In this document: one piece after another, positions 17,103 through 25,808 of the stretch
How the letters are laid out: each line of letters opens with the position of its first letter
How positions within the stretch are numbered: the first letter of the stretch is position 1
NCBI GenBank assembly: GCA_003137135.1
Contig: PLFB01000108.1
Location: 4,459-43,106, forward strand
DNA: 38,648 bases
DNA from: Acetobacteraceae bacterium
GTDB taxonomy: Bacteria; Pseudomonadota; Alphaproteobacteria; Acetobacterales; Acetobacteraceae
Direction: 5' to 3'
Translations under genes and position numbers: made by a program
Notes under the pieces: model-generated
Told to the model about the DNA's origin: nothing
What the model saw: only the letters and a program-made list of their open reading frames with translations
Database searches by the model: none

Positions 17103-18163
17103 CGGGTCGCCCCACGCAGGCCGTGGAGCATCCAGGTCAGACACGCCAGAAGGGCGACGCCGTTCATCTGGTGCGCCACGCCGACGTCCAGCAGTTTGGA
17201 GACGAGCGCCGTCACGCCCAGCACGTATTGCAGCACCACCAGCGCAAATATCGCCAGCGCCGCGTCGCGCACCGCGCCTTGGGCGCCGCCGCGCAGAGCG
17301 GCAACGGCGGTGCCGATGACGGCGACCGCCGTCAATGTGCCGAGCATCTGGTGGTCGAACAGGATGGCCGCCTTGTTGGCGAAAAAGTTCATCCACCATG
17401 GCGAGAGCGCGAAATAATCCGGCGGCGGGCCCATGCCGGCACCGGTGGCGGCGTTAAACACGTCGATCGCTTTGGTGCCGGACACGAAGGTGCCGGCGAC
17501 CATCGTCAGCGCCAGGCACAGCATGGCCAGGATTGCCCATCGCTTCAGAGCCAATGCGCCGTGTAGCGCGACCGGCGCGGGCTGCGCCAGGGTGAGCGCG
17601 GTCCATAGCACGCCGAGGAGGAGCAAAATCGCGGCCGAGAAGTGCAAAGTGAGGCGCCAGGGTTCCACGGCCACGCTGTTGGGGTCGAAGCCGGAGGCGA
17701 CCATGAACCAGCCGATCGCGCCCTGCAGGCCGCCGAGCACGAAGAGCAGCGCCAGCCAGGGCACCAGCCGCCATTCGATCCGTCGCGTGGCCACGAAGGC
17801 GACCAGCGGCACGAAAAACACCACGCCGATGAGCCGGCCCCATAGCCGATGAAAATATTCCGGCCAGAACAGGGCTTTGAAGCCCGCCAGGTCCATGCCC
17901 TGGTGCTCCAGCCGGTATTGCGGGATGCTTTTATAGAGCGCGAAAATTTTGTTCCAGGCGGCGTCGCTCATCGGTGGGAGCGTGCCGATGATGGGCTGCC
18001 AGTCCATGATCGAGAGGCCGGAGCCGGTGTCGCGCGTATAGCCGCCGATGCCGGCCATCACCCAGATCATGAAGGCGACAGCGAACAGCCAAAGGGCGAC
18101 GGGACGGTTTTGCCGGAGCGGGGCGGCCTGGCTTCTGGCGGTGAGGGTGGCGGCGGAGGACAT
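17099..18163 (-). CDS. ctaA: Heme A synthase, COX15/CtaA family
   Basis: Oxidises heme O to heme A for aa3-type cytochrome oxidases in the inner membrane. The 354-residue protein has the alphaproteobacterial COX15 form: WLFAVAFMIWVMAGIGGYTR, then GLSIMDWQPIIGTLPP, WPEYFHRLWGRLIGV with Glu102 and His105, LTLHFSAA, FDHQMLGTLTAV and VAHQMNGVALLA. All four ligand His positions are therefore kept. It is followed with a 4-bp overlap by a second, altered COX15 gene and then by tldD. No cytochrome oxidase subunit gene is in the window. No strong ribosome site is seen. Element copy E lies upstream. Confidence 0.93.
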   Translation of the reverse strand: MSSAATLTARSQAAPLRQNRPVALWLFAVAFMIWVMAGIGGYTRDTGSGLSIMDWQPIIGTLPPMSDAAWNKIFALYKSIPQYRLEHQGMDLAGFKALFWPEYFHRLWGRLIGVVFFVPLVAFVATRRIEWRLVPWLALLFVLGGLQGAIGWFMVASGFDPNSVAVEPWRLTLHFSAAILLLLGVLWTALTLAQPAPVALHGALALKRWAILAMLCLALTMVAGTFVSGTKAIDVFNAATGAGMGPPPDYFALSPWWMNFFANKAAILFDHQMLGTLTAVAVIGTAVAALRGGAQGAVRDAALAIFALVVLQYVLGVTALVSKLLDVGVAHQMNGVALLACLTWMLHGLRGATR

Positions 18164-18225
18164 GGGGAAGAGAGTGGCACCGGGAGCGGATTTGGCAAGG
18201 TGAGGTAGGGGGCGCGGGCCGAGGG

Positions 18226-18380
18226 CGAAAGAAAGTAGCGCTTCTTTGAAAAAAAGGCTCCCCGCCTGGGGCGCGCAAAAAACCTTTGATTCATTTGGAC
18301 CGCGCTGGTGTCACCAACTCTGGCCCAGATTAATAAGAGTTTTTTGCGCGCTTTTTTTCAAAAAAGCGCTACTTTCTTGC
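18226..18380. repeat. Nested palindromic intergenic element, copy E
   Basis: The left half reads AAGAAAGTAGCGCTTCTTTG, an A tract, then a GC-rich insert (GGCTCCCCGCCTGGGGCGCGC) before AAAAAACCTTT. The right half reads GAGTTTTTTGCGCGC, a T/A tract, then AAGCGCTACTTTCTT. The core GATTCATTTGGACC to GGCCCAGATTAATAA holds GGTGTCACC. The right end runs into the coxF reading frame, so the coxF stop codon TAG and its last codons are part of the element. The insert GCCCCAGGCGGGGAGC distinguishes this copy. Confidence 0.78.
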
Positions 18381-19202
18381 TTTCTCCTCACGCCGCTGCC
18401 CCCGGCGGCGCTCCGCGATCAGAGACGCCACAATCGAGAGGGCGATTTCGTCCGGTGTAATCGCCCCCAGGTCCAGGCCCGCCGGCGCCTGGATTGCATC
18501 CAGCCGCGCTGGCGCGTTGCCTGCCTGCGCCAGTTTTTCCTTCAGCACCGCGGCTTTTTGGCGGGAGCCGACAAACGCGACCAGGGCGGCGCCGCATTGC
18601 AGCGCCGCCGTCAGCGCGGCCAGGTCGCCGCTGCCCTGTGTCGCCACCACGGCGAAGCGAACCGGGCGTGCCGCGGCCGGGATCGCAAAACCATCCACCA
18701 GCGCGTGCGCTGCCGGCAGTTTCTCATGCTCGGCGCGCGGCGCGGCGGCGGTTACGAAAAAGCCCATACGGGCGGCCAATTCCGCCAGCGCGGACGCCAC
18801 CGGCGAGGCGCCGAACACCGCCAGATGCGGGCGCGGCAGGAACGGTTCGACAAAAATATCCATTGTGCCGCGGCTGGGGCAGGCGTTGGTGGCGAATTCC
18901 ACGCCGTCCCGCGCCTCCCGCGGCGTGACTCCGCGTGCCGCCAGCACGTCGGCCGGCTGCACGCTCAGCAGCCGGGGCTGGCCGTCCTGCAGCGCCGCCG
19001 CGGCGGCCTTCAGCACGGCCGCGCGCGCGCAGCCGCCGCCGATCCAGCCGCCGGAAATCGCACCGCCCGGGCCGATGAGCGCCTTGGCGCCGGCCTTGGC
19101 GGCGGTGGCCGCGACGGTGCGCACCACCGTCGCCATCGCGAACGCCTCGCCGCGCGCCTGCAAATTGCGCGCGAGTTCCAGGATGTCCGGCACTATCGTC
19201 AT
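18369..19202 (-). CDS. coxF: XdhC/CoxF family molybdoenzyme maturation protein
   Basis: Members of this family help mature molybdenum hydroxylases, for example by handling or sulphurating the molybdenum cofactor. The 277 residues have an XdhC_CoxI domain near the N-terminus (GGAISGGWIGGGCARAAVLK) and a Rossmann-like C-terminal domain (LAVFGASPVASALAELAARMG, with GLDLGAITPDEIALSIVASL near the end). The ATG overlaps the coxE stop by 4 nt (ATGA), so it is the last gene of the cox operon and is translationally coupled. The order D-E-F matches the known coxDEF arrangement of carboxidotrophs. The last residues and stop codon come from element copy E. Confidence 0.86.
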   Translation of the reverse strand: MTIVPDILELARNLQARGEAFAMATVVRTVAATAAKAGAKALIGPGGAISGGWIGGGCARAAVLKAAAAALQDGQPRLLSVQPADVLAARGVTPREARDGVEFATNACPSRGTMDIFVEPFLPRPHLAVFGASPVASALAELAARMGFFVTAAAPRAEHEKLPAAHALVDGFAIPAAARPVRFAVVATQGSGDLAALTAALQCGAALVAFVGSRQKAAVLKEKLAQAGNAPARLDAIQAPAGLDLGAITPDEIALSIVASLIAERRRGQRREEKARK

Positions 19203-20350
19203 AATACCGCCATCAGGCCGGTGAGGGCTGCGTCCAGGCTGGCCAGGTCGTGCCCCGGCGCGAAAACGTCCAGGTGGGGCAGCGCCTCACGCATGCCGCG
19301 CGCCGCCGGCGTGTAGCCGGGCACGGCTCTGAGCGGGTTGATCCACAGGATTCGCCGCGCGCGGCCGGCGAGCGCGCGCAGTTCGCGGCCCAGCACCCCC
19401 GGCTCGCCCGTGTCGTAGCCGTCGCTGGCGATGATCACCGCGGTGCGGGCGTGCACCAGGCGCGCGGCGAATTGCCGGTTGAACGCGGCCAGGCATTCGC
19501 CGATGCGCGTGCCGCCGGCCCAGCCGGCGGAGAGCATCGCCAGACGCTCCTGCGCGCGCCAGGGGTCGGGGTCGGCCAGCGCGTCCGACACATGCGTCAG
19601 ATGCGTGTGGTAGAGGAACACGTGAATATCCGTGAGTTCCGCCGCGAGCGCGCGGGCGACGCGCAGGTAGAAGAAACTGTAGAGCGACATCGACCGGCTG
19701 ACATCGAGCAGCAGAATGATGCGGGGCCGCACCCGCCGCGGCGCGCGGAAATGCAGTTGTGCCGTCGCGCCGCCGGCGCCCACCGCGCGCCTGAAAGTGC
19801 GGCGCATGTCCAGCCGCCGCCCGGCTTTGTCCGCGTGCTCCCGCCGGGTTTTCAGGCGCTGCAGCCGGCGCGCGAAATGGCGGATGACAGCCTCGATCGC
19901 GCGGGTCTGGTCCGGGTCCGTCAGCGTGCGGAAATCCGCGGTTCCCAGGGTTTTGGCCGCCGAAGCGCCCTCCTTGGCGGTGCTGTCGCCGGCCGCGCCT
20001 GCTGCATCGGGGCCGTGCTGCAAAACCGGGCCGGCCTTGCCGCCGGATTGTTGCGCGCCGCCGTGCTCGACGGTGCTACCGCCGCCAGTGCGGGTTTCCA
20101 GCGCCTTTTGCCGGTTCGGGCGCCGCCAGTAGGAGTCAAAAAGGTCATCGAAGCGGTGCCACTCCTCGGCGCGCGCGCAGAGCAGGCCGCGCCAGCCGTC
20201 GCGCAGCGCGGTATGCGAGAGCACGCCTAGGCGCTCAGCCACATGCAGCGCGTCCTCGGATTCGGTGATGCCCACGGCAAAACCGTTTTCGCGCATCGTG
20301 GCGACGAAGCCGGTGATTTTGGCGAACAGGGCGTCTGGCGTATTGTTCAT
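19199..20350 (-). CDS. coxE: CoxE, von Willebrand factor A domain protein
   Basis: Works with the AAA+ protein CoxD in building the Cu-S-Mo centre of CO dehydrogenase, as known for Oligotropha. The 383-residue protein has a C-terminal VWA domain with the metal-ion site DVSRSMS (MIDAS) in PRIILLLDVSRSMSLYSF, and the later motif IIASDGYDTGEPGVLG. The region about 100-150 is low in complexity and rich in Gly, Ala and Thr. It begins 2 bp after the coxD stop and overlaps coxF by 4 bp. Confidence 0.93.
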   Translation of the reverse strand: MNNTPDALFAKITGFVATMRENGFAVGITESEDALHVAERLGVLSHTALRDGWRGLLCARAEEWHRFDDLFDSYWRRPNRQKALETRTGGGSTVEHGGAQQSGGKAGPVLQHGPDAAGAAGDSTAKEGASAAKTLGTADFRTLTDPDQTRAIEAVIRHFARRLQRLKTRREHADKAGRRLDMRRTFRRAVGAGGATAQLHFRAPRRVRPRIILLLDVSRSMSLYSFFYLRVARALAAELTDIHVFLYHTHLTHVSDALADPDPWRAQERLAMLSAGWAGGTRIGECLAAFNRQFAARLVHARTAVIIASDGYDTGEPGVLGRELRALAGRARRILWINPLRAVPGYTPAARGMREALPHLDVFAPGHDLASLDAALTGLMAVL

Positions 20351-20352
20351 CG

Positions 20353-21243
20353 CTACCCTGCCGCCGCCATCAGGCGGCCTATGGTGGGCTGGTCGATGGC
20401 CAAACAATCTTCCCGGGTTTTCAGCAGCGTCGCCAGGGAATCCGCGATCTGTTCGGCGCTGGCATCCTGCAGGGCCGAGAGGCCGAGGCCGAGCAGGGAC
20501 GCCGCCCAGTCCAGCGTTTCGGCGATGCCTGGCTTCTTTTTCAGGTCGAACCGGCGCAGGCTTTGCACGAATTCCACCACCTGCCCCGCCAGCCGCGCCG
20601 GAATGTTGGGCACGCGCGTCCGCAAAATCGCCAGCTCCTTCTCGAAGCTGGGATAATCCAGAAAATGGTACAGGCAGCGCCGGCGCAGCGCGTCCGAGAG
20701 GTCGCGCGTGCCGTTCGAGGTCAGGACGACGAAGGGGATGCTGGTCGCGGTGATGGTGCCAAGCTCGGGGATGCTGAGCTGGTAGTCGGAGAGCAGTTCC
20801 AGCAGAAACGCCTCGAACGCCGCGTCGGCACGGTCGATTTCGTCGATCAGCAGCACCGGCGGCGCGGCTTGCGTCAGCGCTTCCAGCAGCGGGCGCTTCA
20901 GCAGGTATTTTTCGGAAAACAGCTCGTCATCGGGCAGCGTGGCGGCGGGGCCGACGGCCTCGGCGCGCTTGATGGCGAGGAGCTGGCGCTGAAAATTCCA
21001 CTCGTAGAGCGCGTTGTAGGTGTCGAGCCCTTCGTAGCATTGCAGGCGGATCAGGCGGGTGTTTTTGGCGCGCGCCAGGGCCTTGGCGATTTCGGTTTTG
21101 CCGACGCCGGGATCGCCTTCCACTAGCAGCGGGCGGCCGAGACTCTCCATCATCAGCATGGTCACCGCCAGGCCGCGCTCCGCCACGTAGCCCGACTGCA
21201 GCAGTGTGGCGCGCAGCGCGGCGATGGCGGCGGCGGAGTCCAC
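20353..21243 (-). CDS. coxD: CoxD, MoxR-type AAA+ ATPase
   Basis: AAA+ chaperone that with CoxE helps insert sulphur and copper into the CO dehydrogenase active site. The 296 residues carry Walker A GDPGVGKTEIAK (about 39-50), Walker B VLLIDEIDRAD, sensor region PFVVLTSNGTRDLSDALRRR and an arginine-rich C-terminal part. The start codon is GTG; no clear ribosome site is seen in the short gap after coxG (6 bp), so coupling is likely. MoxR ATPases pair with VWA proteins, which fits coxE just downstream. Confidence 0.94.
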   Translation of the reverse strand: MDSAAAIAALRATLLQSGYVAERGLAVTMLMMESLGRPLLVEGDPGVGKTEIAKALARAKNTRLIRLQCYEGLDTYNALYEWNFQRQLLAIKRAEAVGPAATLPDDELFSEKYLLKRPLLEALTQAAPPVLLIDEIDRADAAFEAFLLELLSDYQLSIPELGTITATSIPFVVLTSNGTRDLSDALRRRCLYHFLDYPSFEKELAILRTRVPNIPARLAGQVVEFVQSLRRFDLKKKPGIAETLDWAASLLGLGLSALQDASAEQIADSLATLLKTREDCLAIDQPTIGRLMAAAG

Positions 21244-21249
21244 GATCCG

Positions 21250-21858
21250 TTAGCTGGGCTTGCCGTGGCCGCGCAGCCCGGCGAACCAGTCCCGGATGAG
21301 GGCCCAGATGAAGGCGGCGGCGTTGAATTTTTGCTCCACCGGTGCGGCGGTCATGACCGGCGGCGGCGGCGCGTCCGCGGCGGCCCGGGCGAGTGCGGCC
21401 TGCACCTCCTGCGCCTTGATCAGCACATTCGCGAAAAAGATTTTTAGCAACTGATCGGTGGCGGCGTTCATCAGCCGCGAGCCGAAGGCGGCGACCTTGC
21501 CGGTGACGTTGACCACCGAAACGCCGGAAAGCTCGCAGGTATCGCCGCCGGTATCCTTCACCACCGCGTGCAAATCCAGCGAGGCGCCGGAGCCGCTGCC
21601 GGTATCCGAGCCCTTGCCGATGATGTGGATGCTGCGGGCCGTTTCATCTTGCGCGAGAACTTCCAACTCGCCCTTGAAGGAGACGGTTGCGGGGCCGAGT
21701 TTGACCGTGATCGCGCCTTTGTAATGCGTGGCGTCGATGCGCTCGGTGATTTTAGCGCCGGGCATGCAGGACGCCATGGTTTCGATATTTTCCACCAGCT
21801 TCCAACCCGCGCCGGCGGAGACCGGCAGCGCCAAGGATTTTTCCAGTTCGATTTTCAT
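21250..21858 (-). CDS. coxG: CoxG, SRPBCC-fold carbon monoxide dehydrogenase accessory protein
   Basis: CoxG has been linked to membrane association and quinone delivery for CO dehydrogenase-type enzymes. The 202-residue protein has the SRPBCC start (WKLVENIETMASCMPGAKIT), the central strands KGAITVKLGPATVSFKGEL and a tail whose last about 25 residues (NAAAFIWALIRDWFAGLRGH) look amphipathic and suited to membrane attachment. A Pro/Ala-rich linker (ADAPPPPVMTAAP) joins the two parts. The ATG overlaps the coxL stop as ATGA. In the reference Oligotropha cluster coxG follows coxF; here it lies between coxL and coxD. Confidence 0.93.
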   Translation of the reverse strand: MKIELEKSLALPVSAGAGWKLVENIETMASCMPGAKITERIDATHYKGAITVKLGPATVSFKGELEVLAQDETARSIHIIGKGSDTGSGSGASLDLHAVVKDTGGDTCELSGVSVVNVTGKVAAFGSRLMNAATDQLLKIFFANVLIKAQEVQAALARAAADAPPPPVMTAAPVEQKFNAAAFIWALIRDWFAGLRGHGKPS

Positions 21859-24263
21859 GCGGTCAGGCCAAGGGATTTCGCATGTTGCCAGACTCTGAAA
21901 CTGTTGTAGGGCATGTTGAAATGCGTGGTGCCGAGATGCGCGAAGGCATCAACCATCGCGCTGGAGAAGCAGGGGATGGAGCCGACATGCGGCGATTCCG
22001 CGACACCCTTGGCGCCGATCGGGTGGTGCGGGCTGGGTGTGACGGTGAAATCGGTTTCCCAGTGCGGGGTTTCCTGGGAGGTGGGCAAAAAATAGTCCAT
22101 CAGCGTGCCGCCGAGCACGTTGCCCTGCTCGTCATACGGCAGTTCCTGGCCCATCGCGACGGCAAAGCCTTCGGTGAGGCCGCCATGAATCTGGCCCTCG
22201 ATGATCATCGGGTTGATCCGCGTGCCGCAGTCATCCAGCGCGTAGAAGCGGCGCACTTTGGTCTCGCCGGTCTTTTTGGTTATGTCCAGCACGCACACAT
22301 ACGCGCCAAACGGGAAGGTGAAGTTCGGCGGGTCGTAATAATCGACCGCCTCCAGCCCCATCTCCATCCCTTCCGGCACGTTGTTATAGGCGGCCCAGGC
22401 GATTTCCTTCATCGTCTTGCCCCGTGCCGGATCGCCTTTGACCTTGAACTGATCGAGATCGAATTCGAGATCATCGGGTGCGACCTCCAGCAGATGCGCC
22501 GCGATTTTTCTCGCCTTTTCACGAATTTTGCGCGCGGCGCGGGCGGTGGCGGCACCCGCCACCGGGGTCGAGCGCGAGCCATAGGTTCCCAGTCCGTAGG
22601 GGGCGGTGGACGTATCGCCCTCCTCCACGGCGATTTGCGAAGCCGCAATGCCCGCCTCGCTCGCGATAATCTGCGCGTAGGTGGTCTGGTGCCCCTGGCC
22701 CTGGCTGATGCTGCCCATCCGCGCGATCGCCGAGCCGTCCGGATGGACGCGGATTTCGCAGCTATCGAACATGCCGATGCCCAGAATGTCGCAGTTTTTT
22801 GACGGCCCCGCGCCGACGATTTCGGTGAAGGTGGTGATGCCGATGCCCATCAGCGTCGGCGCGTTCGGGTCGGCGCGCAACGCGGCCTGCTCGGCGCGCA
22901 GCGCCTTGTAATCGACCGCCTCAAGAACCCTTTCGAGCGCCGGCGCGTAATTGCCGGAATCAAATTCCAGCCCGAGCGGCGAGAGGTATGGGAACTGCTC
23001 CGCCTGGATGAAGTTGCGGCGGCGGATTTCCGCCTTGTCGATATCCAGCCTCTGCGCCAGCACGTCGATCATGCGCTCGATCAGATAAACCGCCTCGGTC
23101 ACCCGGAACGAGCACCGGTAAGCCACGCCGCCCGGAAATTTGTTGGTGTAAACGCCATCAACCGAGACATGCGCGTTCGCGATGTCATAGGAACCGGTGC
23201 ATACGTGGAACATCCCGGCCGGCCACTTCGTCGGGTCCGCGCAGGCGTCGAACGCGCCGTGATCGGCGGTGACATTGACGCGCAGCGCGCGGATCTTGCC
23301 GTTCTTGTCCGCCGCCAGTTCGCCGGTCATCCAGTAGTCGCGCGCGAACGCCGTCGTGGTAAGGTTTTCGCTGCGCGACTCGATCCATTTCACCGGCCGG
23401 CCCAGCACGATGGAGGCCACGATCGCGCAGACATAGCCCGGATACACGCCCACCTTGTTGCCAAACCCGCCGCCAATGTCGGGCGAAATGATCCGGATTT
23501 TTGATTCCGGAATGCTGGAGAGCAGCCCGACAACCGTGCGCACCACGTGCGGCGCCTGGCTGGTGATCCACACCGTCAAATCCCCGCGGATTGCATCATA
23601 ATTCGCGACCGACCCGCACGTCTCCAGCGGGCAGGGATGCACGCGCGGATACAGCATGTCCTGCTTTACCGTCACCTCGGCATTCGCGAAGGCGCGGTCG
23701 GTCTTGTCCTTATCGCCGATCTGCCAGTTAAAAATATGATTGTGGTGTTTCCGGGCACCGTGCGCGCCGACGTTTTTACCATCCAGATCCGGCCGGATCA
23801 CCGGCGCATCCGGCGCCAGCGCCTTGAACGGATCGACCACCGCCGGCAACTCCTCATATTCCACTTCCACCAGATCCGCCGCGTCCGCCGCGGTGTAGCG
23901 GTCGTCGGCGACCACGAACGCGACTTCCTGATTCTGAAAACTCACTCGCCCATCGGCCAATACCGCCTGCACGTCGCCCGCCAGCGTGGGCATCCAATGC
24001 AGCTTTAGCGGCTTCAGATCCTCCGCCGTCAGCACGGCGTGCACACCGGGATGCGCTTTCGCCTTGGATGTATCAATCGAAACGATTTTGGCGTGCGCGT
24101 AGGGGCTGCGCACCATGACCCCGGAGAGCATTCCTGGCAGCTTGATGTCATCGACGTAGTTGCCCTTGCCCTGGATGAAGCGCGGGTCCTCACGCCGCTT
24201 GCGCGAGCAGCCGATGCCTTCGAGTTTTTCGAGCCTGGCGTGGGTTTCGATGTTGGTGTCCAT
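21855..24263 (-). CDS. coxL: Aerobic carbon monoxide dehydrogenase large subunit, form I
   Basis: Catalytic subunit holding the Mo-Cu centre; oxidises CO with water to CO2, passing electrons through the CoxS iron-sulphur clusters and CoxM FAD to the respiratory chain. The 802 residues match form I CoxL (about 809). The active-site loop is AYRCSFR with Cys384, the copper-sulphur ligand; form II enzymes have AYRGAGR instead. The glutamate near the metal is in GVAESPHVGS (Glu756). The substrate channel and cofactor blocks DIGGGFGNKVGVYPGYV and GSISQGQGHQTTYAQI are present. GAGGA lies 10 nt before the ATG. It overlaps coxG by 4 bp. Element copy F separates it from coxS, unlike most cox clusters where coxS and coxL are adjacent. 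Confidence 0.97.
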   Translation of the reverse strand: MDTNIETHARLEKLEGIGCSRKRREDPRFIQGKGNYVDDIKLPGMLSGVMVRSPYAHAKIVSIDTSKAKAHPGVHAVLTAEDLKPLKLHWMPTLAGDVQAVLADGRVSFQNQEVAFVVADDRYTAADAADLVEVEYEELPAVVDPFKALAPDAPVIRPDLDGKNVGAHGARKHHNHIFNWQIGDKDKTDRAFANAEVTVKQDMLYPRVHPCPLETCGSVANYDAIRGDLTVWITSQAPHVVRTVVGLLSSIPESKIRIISPDIGGGFGNKVGVYPGYVCAIVASIVLGRPVKWIESRSENLTTTAFARDYWMTGELAADKNGKIRALRVNVTADHGAFDACADPTKWPAGMFHVCTGSYDIANAHVSVDGVYTNKFPGGVAYRCSFRVTEAVYLIERMIDVLAQRLDIDKAEIRRRNFIQAEQFPYLSPLGLEFDSGNYAPALERVLEAVDYKALRAEQAALRADPNAPTLMGIGITTFTEIVGAGPSKNCDILGIGMFDSCEIRVHPDGSAIARMGSISQGQGHQTTYAQIIASEAGIAASQIAVEEGDTSTAPYGLGTYGSRSTPVAGAATARAARKIREKARKIAAHLLEVAPDDLEFDLDQFKVKGDPARGKTMKEIAWAAYNNVPEGMEMGLEAVDYYDPPNFTFPFGAYVCVLDITKKTGETKVRRFYALDDCGTRINPMIIEGQIHGGLTEGFAVAMGQELPYDEQGNVLGGTLMDYFLPTSQETPHWETDFTVTPSPHHPIGAKGVAESPHVGSIPCFSSAMVDAFAHLGTTHFNMPYNSFRVWQHAKSLGLTA

Positions 24264-24279
24264 GGGCGTTTGTTCCTCA

Positions 24280-24420
24280 AAAGAAAGAAGTTCTTTTTTG
24301 AAAAAAAGAACCAAAAAACTTTTTATTAATTTGGGCCGCTGGCGGTGAGACCAGCACGGTATAAGTTAGCAAAAAGTTTTTTGCTTCTTTTTTTCAAAAA
24401 AGAAGTGCTTGCTTACTTTT
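24280..24420. repeat. Nested palindromic element inside the cox operon, copy F
   Basis: The left half is AAGAAAGAAGTTCTTTTTTG, an A tract, AAGAACC, then AAAAAACTTTT. The right half is AAAAAGTTTTTTGCTTC, a T tract, C, an A tract, then GAAGTGCTTGCTTAC. Each half closes on itself (TTC/GAA on the left, CTTC/GAAG on the right). The core, TATTAATTTGGGCCGCTGGC onward, resembles that of copy E in its first part. The right end abuts the coxS stop codon; the left end is 17 bp from the coxL start. Its place between two genes of one enzyme argues against a complete transcription stop here. Confidence 0.82.
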
Positions 24421-24930
24421 CTACTCCGCCAGCACCGGATGCGACGTCGCCACCGTCTCCCCCCGCATTTTCGCGGCGGCGTACTGGATCGACTTGACAA
24501 TGTTCTGGTAGCCCGTGCAGCGGCACAGATTGCCCGCCATCCAGAACCGGATGTCTGCCTCCGTCGGGCTCGGATTTTCCTGCAGCAGCCGGTACGCGCG
24601 GGTAATCATCCCGGGCGTACAGAAGCCGCATTGCAGGCCGTGTTCCTGGGAAAAGCCTTCCTGCAGCGGGTGCAGCGCGCCGGCTTTGGCAAAACCTTCG
24701 ATGGTCAGCATCTCCGCACCGTCGCATTGCACGGTCAGCACCGTGCAGGCTTTTACCGAAAGCCCATCCAGATCGACGGTGCAGGCGCCGCAATGCGAGG
24801 TGTCGCAGCCGATATGCGGGCCGGTGGTGGCGAGTTTTTCGCGCAGCGTGTGGATCAGCAATTCCCGCGGCTCTACCAGCACATCGACCGGCGATCCGTT
24901 AAGCGTAAAACTAACGACCGTTTTGGCCAT
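24421..24930 (-). CDS. coxS: Carbon monoxide dehydrogenase small subunit ([2Fe-2S] protein)
   Basis: Carries two [2Fe-2S] clusters that move electrons from CoxL to CoxM. The 169-residue product has the plant-ferredoxin-type N-terminal domain with CDTSHCGAC and a fourth Cys at KAC, then the helical domain with CGFCTPGMI and CRCTGYQNI for the second cluster. GGGAGGA precedes the ATG. It is 14 bp downstream of coxM, and its stop is followed directly by element copy F. Confidence 0.97.
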   Translation of the reverse strand: MAKTVVSFTLNGSPVDVLVEPRELLIHTLREKLATTGPHIGCDTSHCGACTVDLDGLSVKACTVLTVQCDGAEMLTIEGFAKAGALHPLQEGFSQEHGLQCGFCTPGMITRAYRLLQENPSPTEADIRFWMAGNLCRCTGYQNIVKSIQYAAAKMRGETVATSHPVLAE

Positions 24931-24944
24931 TTTTATAGTCCTCC

Positions 24945-25808
24945 CTATTTTACGCGCGAAAGCGCCAGGCGCAGCGCCCGTTCCACCATTTGTCCCGCCA
25001 TCGCGGTCTTGTATTCCTCATCGCCGCGCAAATCCGCCGCGGGTTCGCAAATCGCCATCGCCTTGGCCGCGGCTTGCGCGATCGCGGCCTCATCCACCGC
25101 CGTGCCCAGCAGCGCCTGTGCGGCGTCATGCGCGTTGAGCGCCGTTGGCCCGACATTCGTCAGCCCGATGCGCGCCGCCGCGCAGGTTCCATCCTTCATC
25201 CGCAACACCACGGCGGCGGCGGCCGTCGCATAATCCCCGGTCTTGCGCTTGAGCTTCGCATACGCCGCACCGGTCCCTGGCCCAGGAACGGGAATGCGGA
25301 TCTGCGTCATCACTTCGCCTGGCGCCATCGCGGTTTCGAACGTGCCCAGGAAAAAATCCGCCGCCTGCACCACCCGCTCCCCGCCGGCGCCGGCCAGCAC
25401 GAACGCCGCGTCCAGCGCCAGCATCACCGCCGGGTGGTCATTGCCGGGGTCGCCATGCGAGATATCCCCGCCGATCGTGCCCTTATAGCGCACCTGCGGG
25501 TCCGCGATCTGGCGGGCCGCCTCCACCAGCAGCGGCACATGCTCCGCCACGAGCGCCGAAAAGATCAGCTCATTCTCGGTCGTCATCGCGCCGATGCGGA
25601 TTTCGCCGCCCTCCAGCGCGATCCCTTTGAGCGACGCGACCTTGCGCAGATCGATCACATGCGCCGGCCCGGCAAAGCGCAGCTTCATCATCGGCAGCAG
25701 GCTATGCCCACCGGCCAGCAGTTTCGCTTCGTCGCCGTATTTATCCAATAGCGCGATCACGTCCGGCAGCGCGGACGGCGCGTGGTATTCGAATGGGCGC
25801 GGTATCAT
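24945..25808 (-). CDS. coxM: Carbon monoxide dehydrogenase medium subunit (FAD-binding)
   Basis: Flavoprotein subunit that passes electrons from CO oxidation to the quinone pool. The 287 residues (reference CoxM 288) have the FAD motifs [13 protein letters not shown] (about 32-44) and [14 protein letters not shown] (about 110-123), and the family start [11 protein letters not shown]. The ATG at 25808 is taken over an upstream in-frame candidate (25847) because GGGAGATAAGG precedes it and the protein start then matches the family. It is the first gene of the cox operon M-S-L-G-D-E-F. Confidence 0.96.
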   Translation of the reverse strand: MIPRPFEYHAPSALPDVIALLDKYGDEAKLLAGGHSLLPMMKLRFAGPAHVIDLRKVASLKGIALEGGEIRIGAMTTENELIFSALVAEHVPLLVEAARQIADPQVRYKGTIGGDISHGDPGNDHPAVMLALDAAFVLAGAGGERVVQAADFFLGTFETAMAPGEVMTQIRIPVPGPGTGAAYAKLKRKTGDYATAAAAVVLRMKDGTCAAARIGLTNVGPTALNAHDAAQALLGTAVDEAAIAQAAAKAMAICEPAADLRGDEEYKTAMAGQMVERALRLALSRVK

